Origin: Ashinkailepas kermadecensis
Taxonomy: Eukaryota; Arthropoda; Thecostraca; Neolepadidae
DNA: 64,000 nucleotides
Direction of reading: 5' to 3'
NCBI GenBank assembly: GCA_034440615.1
Contig: JAOTOM010003944.1
Location: 62,001 to 126,000 of the forward strand
Shown: positions 47,963-60,900 of the stretch, in pieces
How the letters are laid out: each line of letters starts with the position of its first letter
How positions within the stretch are numbered: position 1 is the first letter of the stretch
The notes under the pieces: model-generated
Told to the model about the DNA's origin: nothing
Seen by the model: only the letters and a program-made list of their open reading frames with translations
The model's database searches: none
Translations under genes and position numbers: made by a program

Positions 47963-49373
47963 ACCAGTTCACACCTGGTGCGTCCACAGAAAAGCCAACA
48001 ATGTTACGTTCGTTTATTTGATCATGATTGGGGATATGACGATACAAATCCTTGGTTCATATAGCTGCAGTACGACATATTGATTGCATGTTATCACAGG
48101 GCGTTGAACAGGTCTGCATCAATAAAACTCACGATACAATTGGCCCGTACATTTATCCACGCACAAAGCTACATGAAAATGAACCATGTGGACACTTTGT
48201 GTGTACGATTCCATAGCAGATGACCGCATGATATGGGATCCATGATATGGGCGGTCCACGCTTTCCTCAGGGTGAAATCACGGAGACGATGCGACGAATA
48301 CATGAGTTTCTGGGACGAGGCGTAGTGCATATCACTGATGATGGACGCCAGGTGTCACCGGTTCGCCGTATCTCTCATCTCACTGCGGCGAGCCTCACCC
48401 GTCACTACGACACGTATCGGTTATCACTGGTTCCCTGTCTCGCCTACATCACTGGTAGGCTTCACCTTCACTACATGCATCACTGTGAACATGTTCAGAT
48501 GGCGCCAGCTTGATCGCCATCGCGACCGGTGTCCTCCAGATGCGCTCTCTCGCGCACCTCTGGCTACGCGTCTGCCGCAGCGGCGGGCCCGTGAAGTGGG
48601 GCCGCTCCAGAGGGGCTTCAGACGATCAGACGGGCTTCAGACGGGCTTCTCACGCAGCTTGCACTGTAAGAGATAGGGATCACTCGTGAGGCATTGCAAT
48701 TTAATGCCGACTTACGTTCAGTCCACTGATAACCCAAGCATAACTATATGTCGCCCGAGCACCGAAGTTTTGATACGTAGGTTGTACAGTCATTGTGCAA
48801 ATGAGACTGACGAACTATGTTAGTCTTTGATGTGTTTATGTTTACTTTATAATAAATAGTGAAGAACAGGGAAGTTAGTCACAACAGAGGGCTTTTAAGC
48901 TGCAACAGACGCAGCTAATACAAAGTTCACTCTGATCCACACTGGCCAGTGAATCAGAACGAACTTTGCTCGCACTTTCTTTCCCACACTTCGTTGCCAC
49001 ACACAAGTCAACATGCAAAGGAGCTCCTCTGCATGGTCGTTCACCTCGTGCAGAAGAATAGATGCGGTCTCGCAGTTTCTCACAACATCCCAGGTACATG
49101 GAGTGTAAATATGTTCACAGCTGCTGTTCGTGCAGCTGGGCAACAGTCGATTGCACTCTATTGCCATTGACGGCTTAAGGAATGGTTTCAAGAGAGGTTC
49201 TGGGTATAAGATGCCTTACAGGTCAAAATATAATACTTCTATCCCGATGCAATAAGGTTAGCAATACTTCACGTGACGTGTAGGTACTCCAAGCAAGGGA
49301 CGTTAATGGTATCTTTTATTATATTTGATAGCTTGATCGATATTGGTAGATTGAGAGGGGAGAGGGTGCTCAC

Positions 49374-50321
49374 CTCATAATCTCGCAAGAACAGGAACTC
49401 TTGCAGTAGGAGAAGTTGCTTCCGTAGAGGCTGCTCTTCACCTTCTTCGTCTCCCAGTCGTTGTCTGATGTCGCCCATCAGGAGTCTGCAGCGGCGGCGC
49501 ATATGACGTCTCTTCTTCCTCTGCATCTTCTTCACCTTCTTCTCCAGCTCCTTGACACGGGCCTGGAAAGCATGAGGATGGTGAGGCTCTCCAGGGATGA
49601 GTTCCTTTTCGACAACCGCCTTCTCCTGCTGAGTGCGAGGATGGGCCGCTGTCGGCGCGTAGCAGCACAACGGCGCCTCGGACAGGTAGAGATCGACTCG
49701 CTCTGGGTCGTAGGCTTTATCGCCATCCGCCGGAGTGTTAGGACCGGTTAGGTGAACGTCCTCCGGTGCATAGGGTTCATCAACTTCCTCTGGAACGCGA
49801 CGATGGATGGGACAGACGTACTCGGGTACGTAGGGCTCATCGTCGGACGGCAACGCATGTGGCAGAACTGGCGTTGGCACATAGGGAGGCGAGGCCTCTT
49901 TTTGAGCGTCCGAAACGATGTCCTCTGGCACATACGGTTCATCGTCTGATGTCGGTTAGCACAACCGGATCGGTGTTGGCACATAGGTGGGAAAAGTTTC
50001 TTCCGGAGCGTGAGGAGCGACGCGCTCCGGCACGTAAGGCTCGTCGCTTGGATCCGGCACGTGGGAATGAACTCTTGAAGGCCTGACGGAGTAGGGGTGT
50101 TCTTCTAGAACATAGGGAATGGCACGTTCTGTCTCGCATGAATGGGCAGAATATACCTGTTCGATCTCGTGGGCAGGATCGTCTTCTGGTTGTCCGAAGT
50201 CCACCTCCGTACAGCCTGCCGAAAAAGGAGAACGTTGTTACTACATGAATAAAATGTAACTGTCAAAGTGGCAAACACAAGCACAAGGTTGATTCTTACT
50301 TTCTAATCCATCTCCCGCCAT
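49374..50321 (-). pseudogene. Pro/Tyr/Glu-repeat protein with C-terminal coiled coil, in-frame stop (exons 50321-50300, 50215-49374)
   Basis: Exon 1 starts ATG GCG GGA and ends GAAA|GTAAGA. Exon 2 follows CTCCTTTTTCGGCAG, in phase. The product carries at least four imperfect repeats of D-E-P-Y-V/A-P-E (SDEPYVPERV, SDDEPYVPEDI, SDDEPYVPEYV, VDEPYAPEDV) alternating with YVPTP motifs. Then comes a basic coiled coil (ARVKELEKKVKKMQRKKRRH then LRKQLLLLQEFLFLRDYE). The exon ends GAG|GTGAGC in phase 0, so at least one more exon is expected. TAA at 49,958-49,956 interrupts the frame between two repeats; the frame is otherwise kept on both sides with no shift. It may be a pseudogene, an allele, a sequencing error, or spliced around. 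Family not recognised. Confidence 0.55.
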
Positions 50322-52029
50322 GTATTTTCTTCGCTTGAGAAGTTTGGTGAACCGTTGGAACCGGGGGTGTTGTTTTATACACTTTTGGGGGGCAAGTGCT
50401 CCATGAATGTTGACTTTGCCCTTCCCCCAGTAATTTCAAATTTCAACATGGTACCCTATGAAGTGTGCCCCCAATCTATTTTGTCTTGCCCATTACCTTT
50501 ATTTATCTTGTCCCCCCCCCCCTACCCCAATGTTTAGAAATAAACACCCATGGTGGAACGTGAAGCTGTGTGAAGAAATGATATATTGTCCTTTCTGGTT
50601 GCGAGCGACTCTTGCAACTCGAGATCATTCAAATCGCTCTGGGTCTACCGCTCTGGCGTGTGGAGGAATATCATGCATTCCATTTTGGGAAGCGAACTTC
50701 CGTTGTTAGGCATACCAAAACTCGCTTGCAATTTAAAGCTGTAACCGCAATCGAGCTTCCCAAGAGAAGCGTCGTTTGTGTGCCTTTAAATAGGTTTAAA
50801 ACTGGGGCTGGCTTAGAACTGGAAATGGACCAGTTTGTTTTCATTCCACATTGTTTGTTTTCAAAAACTAACATAGATGAATGTATTTATGTTGAATATG
50901 GTGAAAAGCTGAAGACAGGATAGGTTAGGTCGCGTCAGAATTAGACATGGAAACCACGTTCCTAACTATGCATGTGAGAGACGGGGAAAATGTAATCGGC
51001 AAGCCGGTATAGCTTAGAACTCCTATCACAGCTTATTTCTGAATTATTTTCGGCCGTGCTGGGTCTATTCATTGTCATGTCGTAATAGTGAAACCCAGAG
51101 GAAGCAGGACCTTCATCATAAAGAATGGCCTTTATGCATATAATGTCTCCAGTCCTTTCAAGAGAACCATTGAAATAAAATGTGTGCATCTACTTGCAAC
51201 CAGAAAATTATAAGGTCAGGTCAGGTCACGCCGTCGCATGATCAGGTCAAGTTAGTTCATGTTTAATCACCTTCGGTGTATCATTTTTTGGGTGCGCAAA
51301 TTTTGTTTCCAAAGAAGACTGATGTGATATTGAAACATACCTGCAAACTGTCCAGCTTTTGACCTCGTGACCTGACGTTACGTCACGCTGGGACAATAAA
51401 TAGATCGATGAAATGACCACTTCAGCCTTCGCCTAGCTGTACACTGCTTGGAAAGAAATTCGAGAGAAAGGTCAAACCAGGTCAAATATCATGTTAGGTC
51501 ACATGAGGTCAGATCATTTCAGGTGATTGTTTGACCATCCAATATCATGTCGCACGAACAAGGCAGCGCTGAAACCGAAAATAGACACGATTTCACGAGG
51601 AACAGCGATACTATATAAGATGGCTTTAGATGTCGCCGCGAGGCTCCTTCTTTGAACACAGATTAAGAATACTTAATGAAGCATGTTTGGACAAAAACGA
51701 ATACAAATCAAAATTAAGAGCACATCTGACCATGAGCGAAGAAATTAGACCACGGAAGACTCTATAAAAAACGTTTTCAAAGTTTCCAAAGAATGGTGGG
51801 TGGGCCGAGCATGGCCTTGTCGCTCAGATGAACTTTTGTACCATATACACTATACTATAGTATACAGCATACACGAGAGTAGACTCGCCCGGACTTCGCC
51901 CTATACGTAAGGTCTGAACTGGTAGACTGACCCGCAGATATATTTTGTAGTGCGGTACAGTCTACGCCTCGTTACGTCACTCCAGAGCCCGAACAGGGGA
52001 AGGGAAGTGTGTCGGGCAGGAAGGAGAAC

Positions 52030-52925
<896 letters not shown>

Positions 52926-53157
52926 AGGACGCCCATTAAAAAGTCCTTGGATTTCGACCGCTATTTTGTCAAAGGGGACATTTCGAAATAATATAATTAG
53001 TTATCAACTAAATTGTCCTGTGGAGGGGCCTAATCTACCACTATGGTTTCTGATTGGTCGGATTTCAACCCGAACTCCACCACCCAGTTCTCAGGTTTTC
53101 TTTGGGTATTCCTTGATAAGTTACCTCACACTGCTGAAATTACACCTATACCACAAA

Positions 53158-55165
53158 ACCGGATCGACATCCCAAAAATCAAGCTGGAGCCCTCCAAGAA
53201 GAGGAGGGATTCCAACAAATAAATGTCCGGGTCAGGAAAATGGCTCTGGAGCACCGAACATTTTTTCCAGATGCCTTCAAAAATTGCGTATGCACCGAAA
53301 AGCATACCGGATCTTGAAAAACCGAAGTGGGATACAAAAACATGGCGCCAGAGGCTCGAAAAATCAGGCCGGGATTCGGACTTTTAAAAAAACAGAAGAT
53401 CCACAAAAATCGCGTTGAGCCCAGAAAGTTGGCGTTGGGTCTCCGGAACCACGCGCCTGGGCACGATAAGTCGCGCTGGGACCCAGAAAAATCGCACCAA
53501 AGCCCCAAAATCGGGGGCCCCACAAATGTGCGTCAGAAGCCCCAAATACACACAGCGGGACCCTAAGAGTACAACGGTGCCCAAAAATACAACTAACCCT
53601 CCAAAGCGCACCGAATCTCCCAAAAAGCGATAAGGCCTTAAAACATGCGTTACAGCCCTAAATAAACATACCGGGAGCTCTAAAAAAAAATACACTGCAA
53701 GCTCGCAAGGCGCACAGGGGCCATGAGAACGCACAAGGGCCTGAAAAAGAGGCTGTAGCCACAAAAGGCAACATGGTTCCAAAACGTACAAAACGACCGG
53801 GAGCTAAATAAACACATCGGGATCTTCGAAAACGCCCTGACACGTCAAAAAATACTCGGTGCACAAAAAAACGCAACAAAGCCCTAAAACGAGCAGGGTA
53901 TCGAAGATGTATTAGGCCCATAACTTCAATTTAAAATGTATTACCCACCATTTTAAAATACAAAATTTCACAATTTCAGGCATTCCAGTTCATAGCACCC
54001 GGTCGCCACGACGGCAACGTCAGTGCACGTGCACACCCATCTTTCCTATTCGGTGCATTCGCCACACTTCGTGCGATGCTACGGTTTCTGCTAGGCCTTC
54101 TGCGTTTTGCTAATTGCTGCCACATGATATACTTGCGCCATATTTGACGTGATGCAATGCTTCGTATGGGCGTTCGCTGCGAAAAGTCGATTGATTCCAT
54201 TCGATCATTAGTTTCCTACTTCACACATTTTCTGGTAGTTATGAAATGCGGTTTCCGCTGAGCTTTGATGCACTTCATATCTTTTGCCTGCTATCCTCCC
54301 AGATTGGCTACCGACCCGAGGCCCTGCCTCAGCGTTCTTTTTGGACCCGTTGCGTCTTTCTTGGTCTATGATTGTGTATTATGGCTCCAATCCATTTTTG
54401 TTAGGGGCCGAAAACATTTTGGAACCTCCTGCCCGTTTTAGGGTTTGTTGCATTTTGCGCACCGATGATTTTTTTTAACGTGTCAGGGCGTTTTCGAAGA
54501 TCCCGATGTGTTTATTTAGCGCCCGGTCTTTTTGTTTGTTTTGGAACCATGTTGCCTGTTGCGGCCCCAGCCACTTTTTCAGGCTCTTGTGCGTTATCAT
54601 GACCCCTGTGTGCCTTGAGAGCTTCCAGTGTATTTTTTACACCTCCCGGTATGTATATTTATGGCTGCAACGCATGTGTTAAGGCCCTGTCGCTTTTTGT
54701 GAGACTGTGCGCTTTGGAGGGCCAGTTGTATTTTCGGTCCACGTTGTGCTCTCAGGGTCCCGATGTGTTTATTTTGGGCTTCTGACGCACACTTGTGGGG
54801 CCCTAGTACAATTTTGGGGCTTCGGTACGATGTTTCTGGGTCCCAGAGCGGCTTATCGCGCCCAGGCGCGTGGTTCCGGAGACCCAACCCCAGTTTTCTG
54901 GGCTTAATACGATTTTTGTGAATCTTTTCTGATTTTTTATTAAAGTCCGCATCCGGCCTGATTTCTCGAGCCCTTGGCGCCATATTTTTGTATCCCACCT
55001 CGATTGTTCTAGTTCCGGTTTGGTTTTCGGTGCCGTACGCAATTTGTGAAGGCATCTGATAATATGTTCGGTGCTCCAGAGCCATTTTTTTACCTGGGCA
55101 TTTAGTTGTTGGAATCCCTCCTTATTTTGGAGAGCTCCAGCTTGATTTTTTTCGGATACCGATCC
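53158..55165. repeat. Long inverted repeat (~740-bp arms) made of a degenerate ~28-nt unit
   Basis: The left arm (53,158-53,905) and right arm (54,425-55,165) are reverse complements at perhaps 80% identity. Both contain, for example, GGGTCTCCGGAACCACGCGC, GTGCGTCAGAAGCCC, AACGCCCTGACACGT and GAGGAGGGATTCCAAC or its near match. Each arm is itself built of ~20-30-nt units of the type GCACCAAAGCCCCAAAATC. The ~520-bp centre is ordinary AT-rich sequence. Confidence 0.88.
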
Positions 55166-57560
55166 GGTGTTTGTGGTCACACTGTGCTTACGTGTGGCCC
55201 TAGACGCCAATTTTTTAGAGCCTCGACGGGATTACCGATGGGAATTGTGGGTTCCGAACGCGATATTTTGGGGGCCCGGTTCGAGTTTGTGGGACGCGTT
55301 GTATTTAGCTGTGGCCCCAACGCGATGTTGGCTGTTCCTGTTGCAATTTTTCGGGCCTCGGAGCGAGTTTTCCGGGGCTCGCCGTATTTATTTGGAGACC
55401 CATACGCGAATTCTGGTAGACCGACGCGAATTTTGGTGGCCCCAGCGCGATTTTTGAGGCCCGGGCACGATTCTTGGGAGCTTATCCCTCTCAGGATGGA
55501 GGGGGCATTTGCCCCTTTGATATAGCACTGCGGCCACTGAAGGGTTTTTTTGTCCCAGAGTGACATTCCGGTTAAGGATTGATTTTGGGGGCAGCTGCAA
55601 CTTTTGGGGCCCCGGCGCGACCTTCTGGGCCTCCAGTGTGATTTTGAAGGGCTGCGACGATACTTTTTTTAGTCCAATGTGATCTTTTGGGCTCCGACGT
55701 CATCTTCTTGGATCCCTAGCGCGAGCTATAGCGGCCTCGACACTTTTGGGGGGTTCAATGCGTTTTGGGGGCTTTTGGCGTCATTGTTGGGCCCCAGAGT
55801 GATTATGCATGTCCGGATTGCTTTTCGTTGCTCCGGCTTCATTTATTTTGGTCCCAATGAGACTGTTGGGGCACGGTATGGCCTGTTGTCCCCCTGGCAT
55901 GATTTTCGTGGTCCGGGCGTGAAGTTTTGGTACCCCAGGCTCAGCGTAATATGCCGGGGCCCCGGCCGGATCTTTTGGGGCCCATATCGTGATTTTAAAG
56001 TACCCAGACACGACTCCTATTTCTTATGGGTTTCTTCTTGCAAATTATTGGCCTCCTGTCGCGTCTTAAGGGTCTCGTCTCATTTCCTATAGTTTTTTTT
56101 AACCGGTTTTCGCCGTCTCCTTGTGTGTCCTACCCTCTTCCATATTCAATGGTCCTCCTCTCCCGTCTTGGAGGGCCTCCTTTTGCATTCTGGGGCCCCT
56201 TTAACATGGCATGGGGCTTCCCCTCATCTTCGAGGGGTATTCTCTGCCAAATTAGGGGCCTCCTGCCACGGCTCGTGGGCCTCCTCCTTTATCCTGGCAA
56301 AGCCTTACCCGTCTTGAGGGATCTTCAATTTTGGAAACCTCACCTCCTTCCATACCTGCTACCACTCCCATCTTAAGGGCCTCCTCTCATTTCCTGGGAA
56401 CTCTTTCCGGTCTTCAGGGCCTCATTTGGTCCTGGAGACCTACTCCTTCTTGAGGGACTCCTCTCGAGTCCGGCAGGTTCCTCATTTCTCTTCTATAGGC
56501 CTTCTTTTTCAAATTAGGGGCCTCCTCTCACGTCTCGGGGGACCTCCTGCTCTGGGTGTGAATTCGATCATTACCCATCTTAGGAGTGGTCACTTATCTC
56601 CTGGTGGACTCCTCTTCTCTCCCAGGCGCCTCCTCTGCCAAATTACTGGCAACCTTTCCTATCTTATTGGCCTTGTTATTTCCTGGGGACCTTCTTAGCC
56701 GTCTTCGAGCCTTCTTTTCCGCCTGGGAGCCATCTCTCTTATCGAATGGCCTTTCTCTCCTATTTTATGGGCCTCCTCGTTCATCATGGGGTCTCATTTC
56801 CAATCTTGTGTCGTTCTCTTCCGAATTAGGTGCCTCCTGCCACGTCTCTGGATCATCCTTTTCTATATCGGTGGAACCTCACCCGTTTGGGGCCTGCTTT
56901 TGCGTCTCCGAAACCTCATCTCATATCCACTGGCTTCCTTTTCCGTCTTAGGGCCTCCTCTCATATTCTGGGACCTCCTTTCCGGTGTTGGGGCCTCCTT
57001 TGCAATGCTAGTTCCCTCCGTGCCATTTTTGACCTCTCTTGATTTCTGGGGACTCCTACCCTCTCCTAGGTGACTCCTTTTTCAAATTAGGGGCCTCCTC
57101 TCACGTCATGGGGGCCTCCTTATCTGTGTTTTGAGCCTCATTATCCTCTTAGCAGGGTGCTTTTGCGTCCTAGTCATGGATTTTCTCTTCTAGGGTCCTC
57201 CTCTTCCAAAATATGGGCCTCATCCGGCTGGTCTCGGTGGCCTTCTCTCATTCCTGCGGAGACCTTCTTACCCGTCTTGGGGCCCCTATTGCGTCCGGAG
57301 AAATCTCCCCTATCAAGTCTTAATTTTATATTGCAGGGGCATCCTCTTCCGTCTTGGGGGCCTCGTTTTCCAAATTAAGAATATCCTGCCACCCATCGGA
57401 AGCCTTTTCGTCTAACCTGGGTGGTTTTTGCCCGTCTCGGTGGCATCCTTTCCGTCCTGAGGTCCTCCTTTTCGTGCTGGGGGCCTCCTTTTCGTGATGG
57501 GGGCCTCCTTTTCGTCCTGGAGCATCCTTTTCGTCCTGGGGGCCCCCTTTTCGTCATCAG
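55166..57560. repeat. Degenerate ~28-nt tandem repeat continuing from the inverted repeat
   Basis: At 55,170-56,010 units read CGACGCGATTTTTGGGGGCC and similar, the same orientation as the right arm. At 56,040-57,560 the unit drifts to GGGGCCTCCTCTCCCGTCTT. Long open frames such as those at 56,026-56,376 and 56,586-56,951 are repeat products. Confidence 0.85.
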
Positions 57561-57955
57561 TCAGTAAATGTATGAACTGCGGGGTGTAAAGTCGACCGGT
57601 CGACCGCCGGCTGACCGTCGGGCCGCCTAGCGTTTCAGGTGTCACAACGGTTTCGTCGGCTCGGCGGCGCGGCATGCCGGCCGACCTCATTTGACCCCGA
57701 AGTCATTGACCTGGGACAGTGCTTCCGATGCGACGGCGGCGGTCTGGTGATGTGATGGCGGTGGTCTGCAGCCCACATAGTGTAGCCGCTGTCGCATCCA
57801 GTGATACTGCACACGTGGGAGTGGGAGGGGAGGGCAGTACTTCTCTAAAGCACCTCAAATTCGACGAAAAAGACACTTCTTGACTAACAGCAAAGGACAC
57901 TCTCCAGTACAAAATGTTGGCTACCTGTTATCGTCGGCACCAATAGCACACTTAC

Positions 57956-60900
57956 GTCTTTTGGAGGCTGGAGGCTGGCTGGACTCTGGCTGGGATGACC
58001 TTTTATCAGAGGTGTCGCCCTGTCGTCCAGAGCCGCTGGCGACGGTCTCACCAGTCCAGCTGGCTTGGCGCACTCGGTCCACCTGGAGGGAAAACAGAGA
58101 ACTACATTACTACCTAGTACAGTGTGGGGGAGGGCAATAAACCGAGAAGGGTATCAGTATCACATAGACATAGTGGCATCAACATTTTATCAGCACTGTT
58201 CTCCGGTCATTTTGTTGATTTGCATCCTTGGTCTTGTCTTTCTAGGTAGAACACCACATAGCCGCCACTGACCGATCCAACCACACGATTTGTACGGCGC
58301 TAAAATTATCTGGGTGTAACGAAATATCATGCCATTTTCAGTCCTTGCGACTGAAAATGATCATTAGTCATCAAAATATACACCTGCTTGAAGCTTTGCT
58401 TGCCTTCAAAGTGCTTTTAAACAGTCATTGTCCGAAACATTGCGCTTAGCTTTGGAAAAAGTAAAACAGATTGTGTTCATCTTCGCTAGCTTCACGAAGA
58501 ACTCCAGCAGCTAGACTTTAAGATGCATGAGGCACGGTTCGTTGAAAGGGCTCTAATTACTCAAAAGACAAGACACAGAACATTAGAGAGCTGAGTGTTG
58601 GCTGATTACCAACATGTAGTTTCTTAATCAAAGTTGCTTCTTCGATAATTTTTGGTTGTTCAATTTTGATCGATTTTCTAGCTACTTCAATTGGCCAGAT
58701 CAGCTTCTTAAGCTATGTTCATTCAGCTGCCTTGTTTGGTGTCTAGCTACTCCACAAACTTCAGCAGCAATAACAGTAGGCTGTGCTGCTTTCAGCCTGT
58801 CAAATTGGGTATAGTAAGTTATAATATACTGGTCTTCCATGCATTGGCGTTGCGTATTACTTTCAGTCGCATATAGGTAGGTATGACACGGCCCGTATCA
58901 CACGCCGGCTGAAAATTCGCCGCTCAGGACCTGGTCTACGCTGACGATGTTCTGACGAATATCTGATGTACGATAAAACTCAGTTACGAAGCTAGTGGCT
59001 TGTCACATCCATGCATGCCGGAGAGATCCCCTTGAGACCCACCAGACAAGACAGACAAGACGTGTTCCCCGATCTCGAACTGAGATTGATGAGAAATGGG
59101 AGTGCCAAGCCTATGTAAATTATGGCACCCTCTATGAGATATCCGCAGTAATGTCATCTACCTGATAAATTTGCCCACAACTTGAGGAATTTACCAAAAT
59201 AAGACGGATGCACAACCTTAGCTTAGACAGCGAACTATTACAATGCAAACAATCGCAGAATCGAACAAACGTACGTGTTCCGAATAAGAAAAAGGTCGAT
59301 TGATTTCAACATGATATATTTGTAATCAGCACATGCCCTGGTTTCAAATAGCAGGTGTCTCATTCTTTGACCAAGTCCAGGCCATTCTAAAGAGCCGTGA
59401 AAAGCTGTGAATATTCGAAGCTTAATTTCACCATTTAGAGAACAGGTCGTCTTCATGGGGTTATTCAACCATGAAGATTATTAAACTATGAAGCATTTTC
59501 GGGAAATGTGTGAAGTTAAGCTTGGAAAATCGTCATATTCCAATTTTCACGGCTCCTTGGAACGGCTCGGAATAGTAAAAAAAATACGACACATACGATT
59601 CGAAATCTGGGTATTTGTTAATTATTCATATGCAATTTTTATCCAAAGATATCGATCTTCAATGAACTTTTGTTCGATCTCGCAATCGTTTCGATTCAAA
59701 AGTTCCGCTATCGAAAATATGTTTATTTACCGGACATATTTGGTATTTGTGAGCTCATCGAATTGTAAGGAGGAATATCAAGTACATTGCAATACTTCGG
59801 ACCTCTCACAGTACGTTTACTGATTCATGCAAACTTGGCCCTGTATGCATTTGCACTACACCTCACATTCGGCTCCTTATACGCATGTAGTCCGTAGCAA
59901 TTCGCCGGCTAATGTTTCACCGTCCGGGGCTTTGTTTATGGAAACGATATGTAATTAAAATAGTGGTTTATCAGAAAGCTCGGGGGCCGCGGTAGCGCAG
60001 TCGGTAGAGCGTCGGACTCTTGATCGCAATATTGTGGGTTCGAATCTCGCAACCGGCGGCATTTACCGAGTCCACCCGCGACCAATCGGCGTGAGAGGTT
60101 GGCGACGCTATATGACGTAGCGGTTGAATGCGTGGTAAAAGAACCCATGGTTCTTCTTCTTCTTCTTATCAGAAAGCTCAATACTCACCGCAGCAAGATG
60201 TACACTGTTGGCTTTGCTCACTTAAATCGCAGCCTGGCCATGCTTAAATATGGGCACGTTTTTTTAGTTCGTGAGCAATAGTCTGAGGTAGAAGGCTTCA
60301 TATATTTCGGCTGCAATCTATTGCCTTCCTCGGTGGTATGTTTGTACACATTACATAGCCAAGGATATCATCATGCAGCCTAAATATATGGACGTTTTAT
60401 TGTTTCGAGCTGTTCCTCCATTATGCCTTGTACCGCAACTCACTCTGATTCCACTGGGTACCAATGTTATTGCTTTTTTAATTGAGCACCAATGACGTTG
60501 AAAACCTATATGGACGTGCATCGTCATGCTTCGGATTGATGACGTCATCCAGTGAACGCATCATGACTGCATACCATGCAAGCTACATCGTCCTTAGCGG
60601 TAATACCCCTGTTTGTTTCTCTAACATAGTGCACTTAGGATGTACAAGATATTTCCAGGTCAACTGGAACCATATGATCCACAATTCCACTGGGATCGGT
60701 CTCCATCATTATATTTAGGCACTAAGTACCATGAGATATGACGTTGTTGAAAGGGCAGCCTAAGTGGTGATGGACCAAGGATGCGGGCATGGTAATAATT
60801 ATTTTTGTAATAATTATTCCGCGACAGAAAAGACGGGAAAAAATATAGCCACCTTTTCACAGTGATGAATGCATTTGCGGACCTCTATAGAACCTGGCTA

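Noticed and set aside
56026..57073. Hydrophobic Leu/Ser/Pro-rich open frames resembling membrane proteins
   Set aside because: Frames through the degenerate ~28-nt repeat; no start context, splice sites or conserved motif.
59983..60060. tRNA gene
   Set aside because: Boxes A and B are good, but the SINE body and tail follow directly and acceptor-stem pairing is imperfect.
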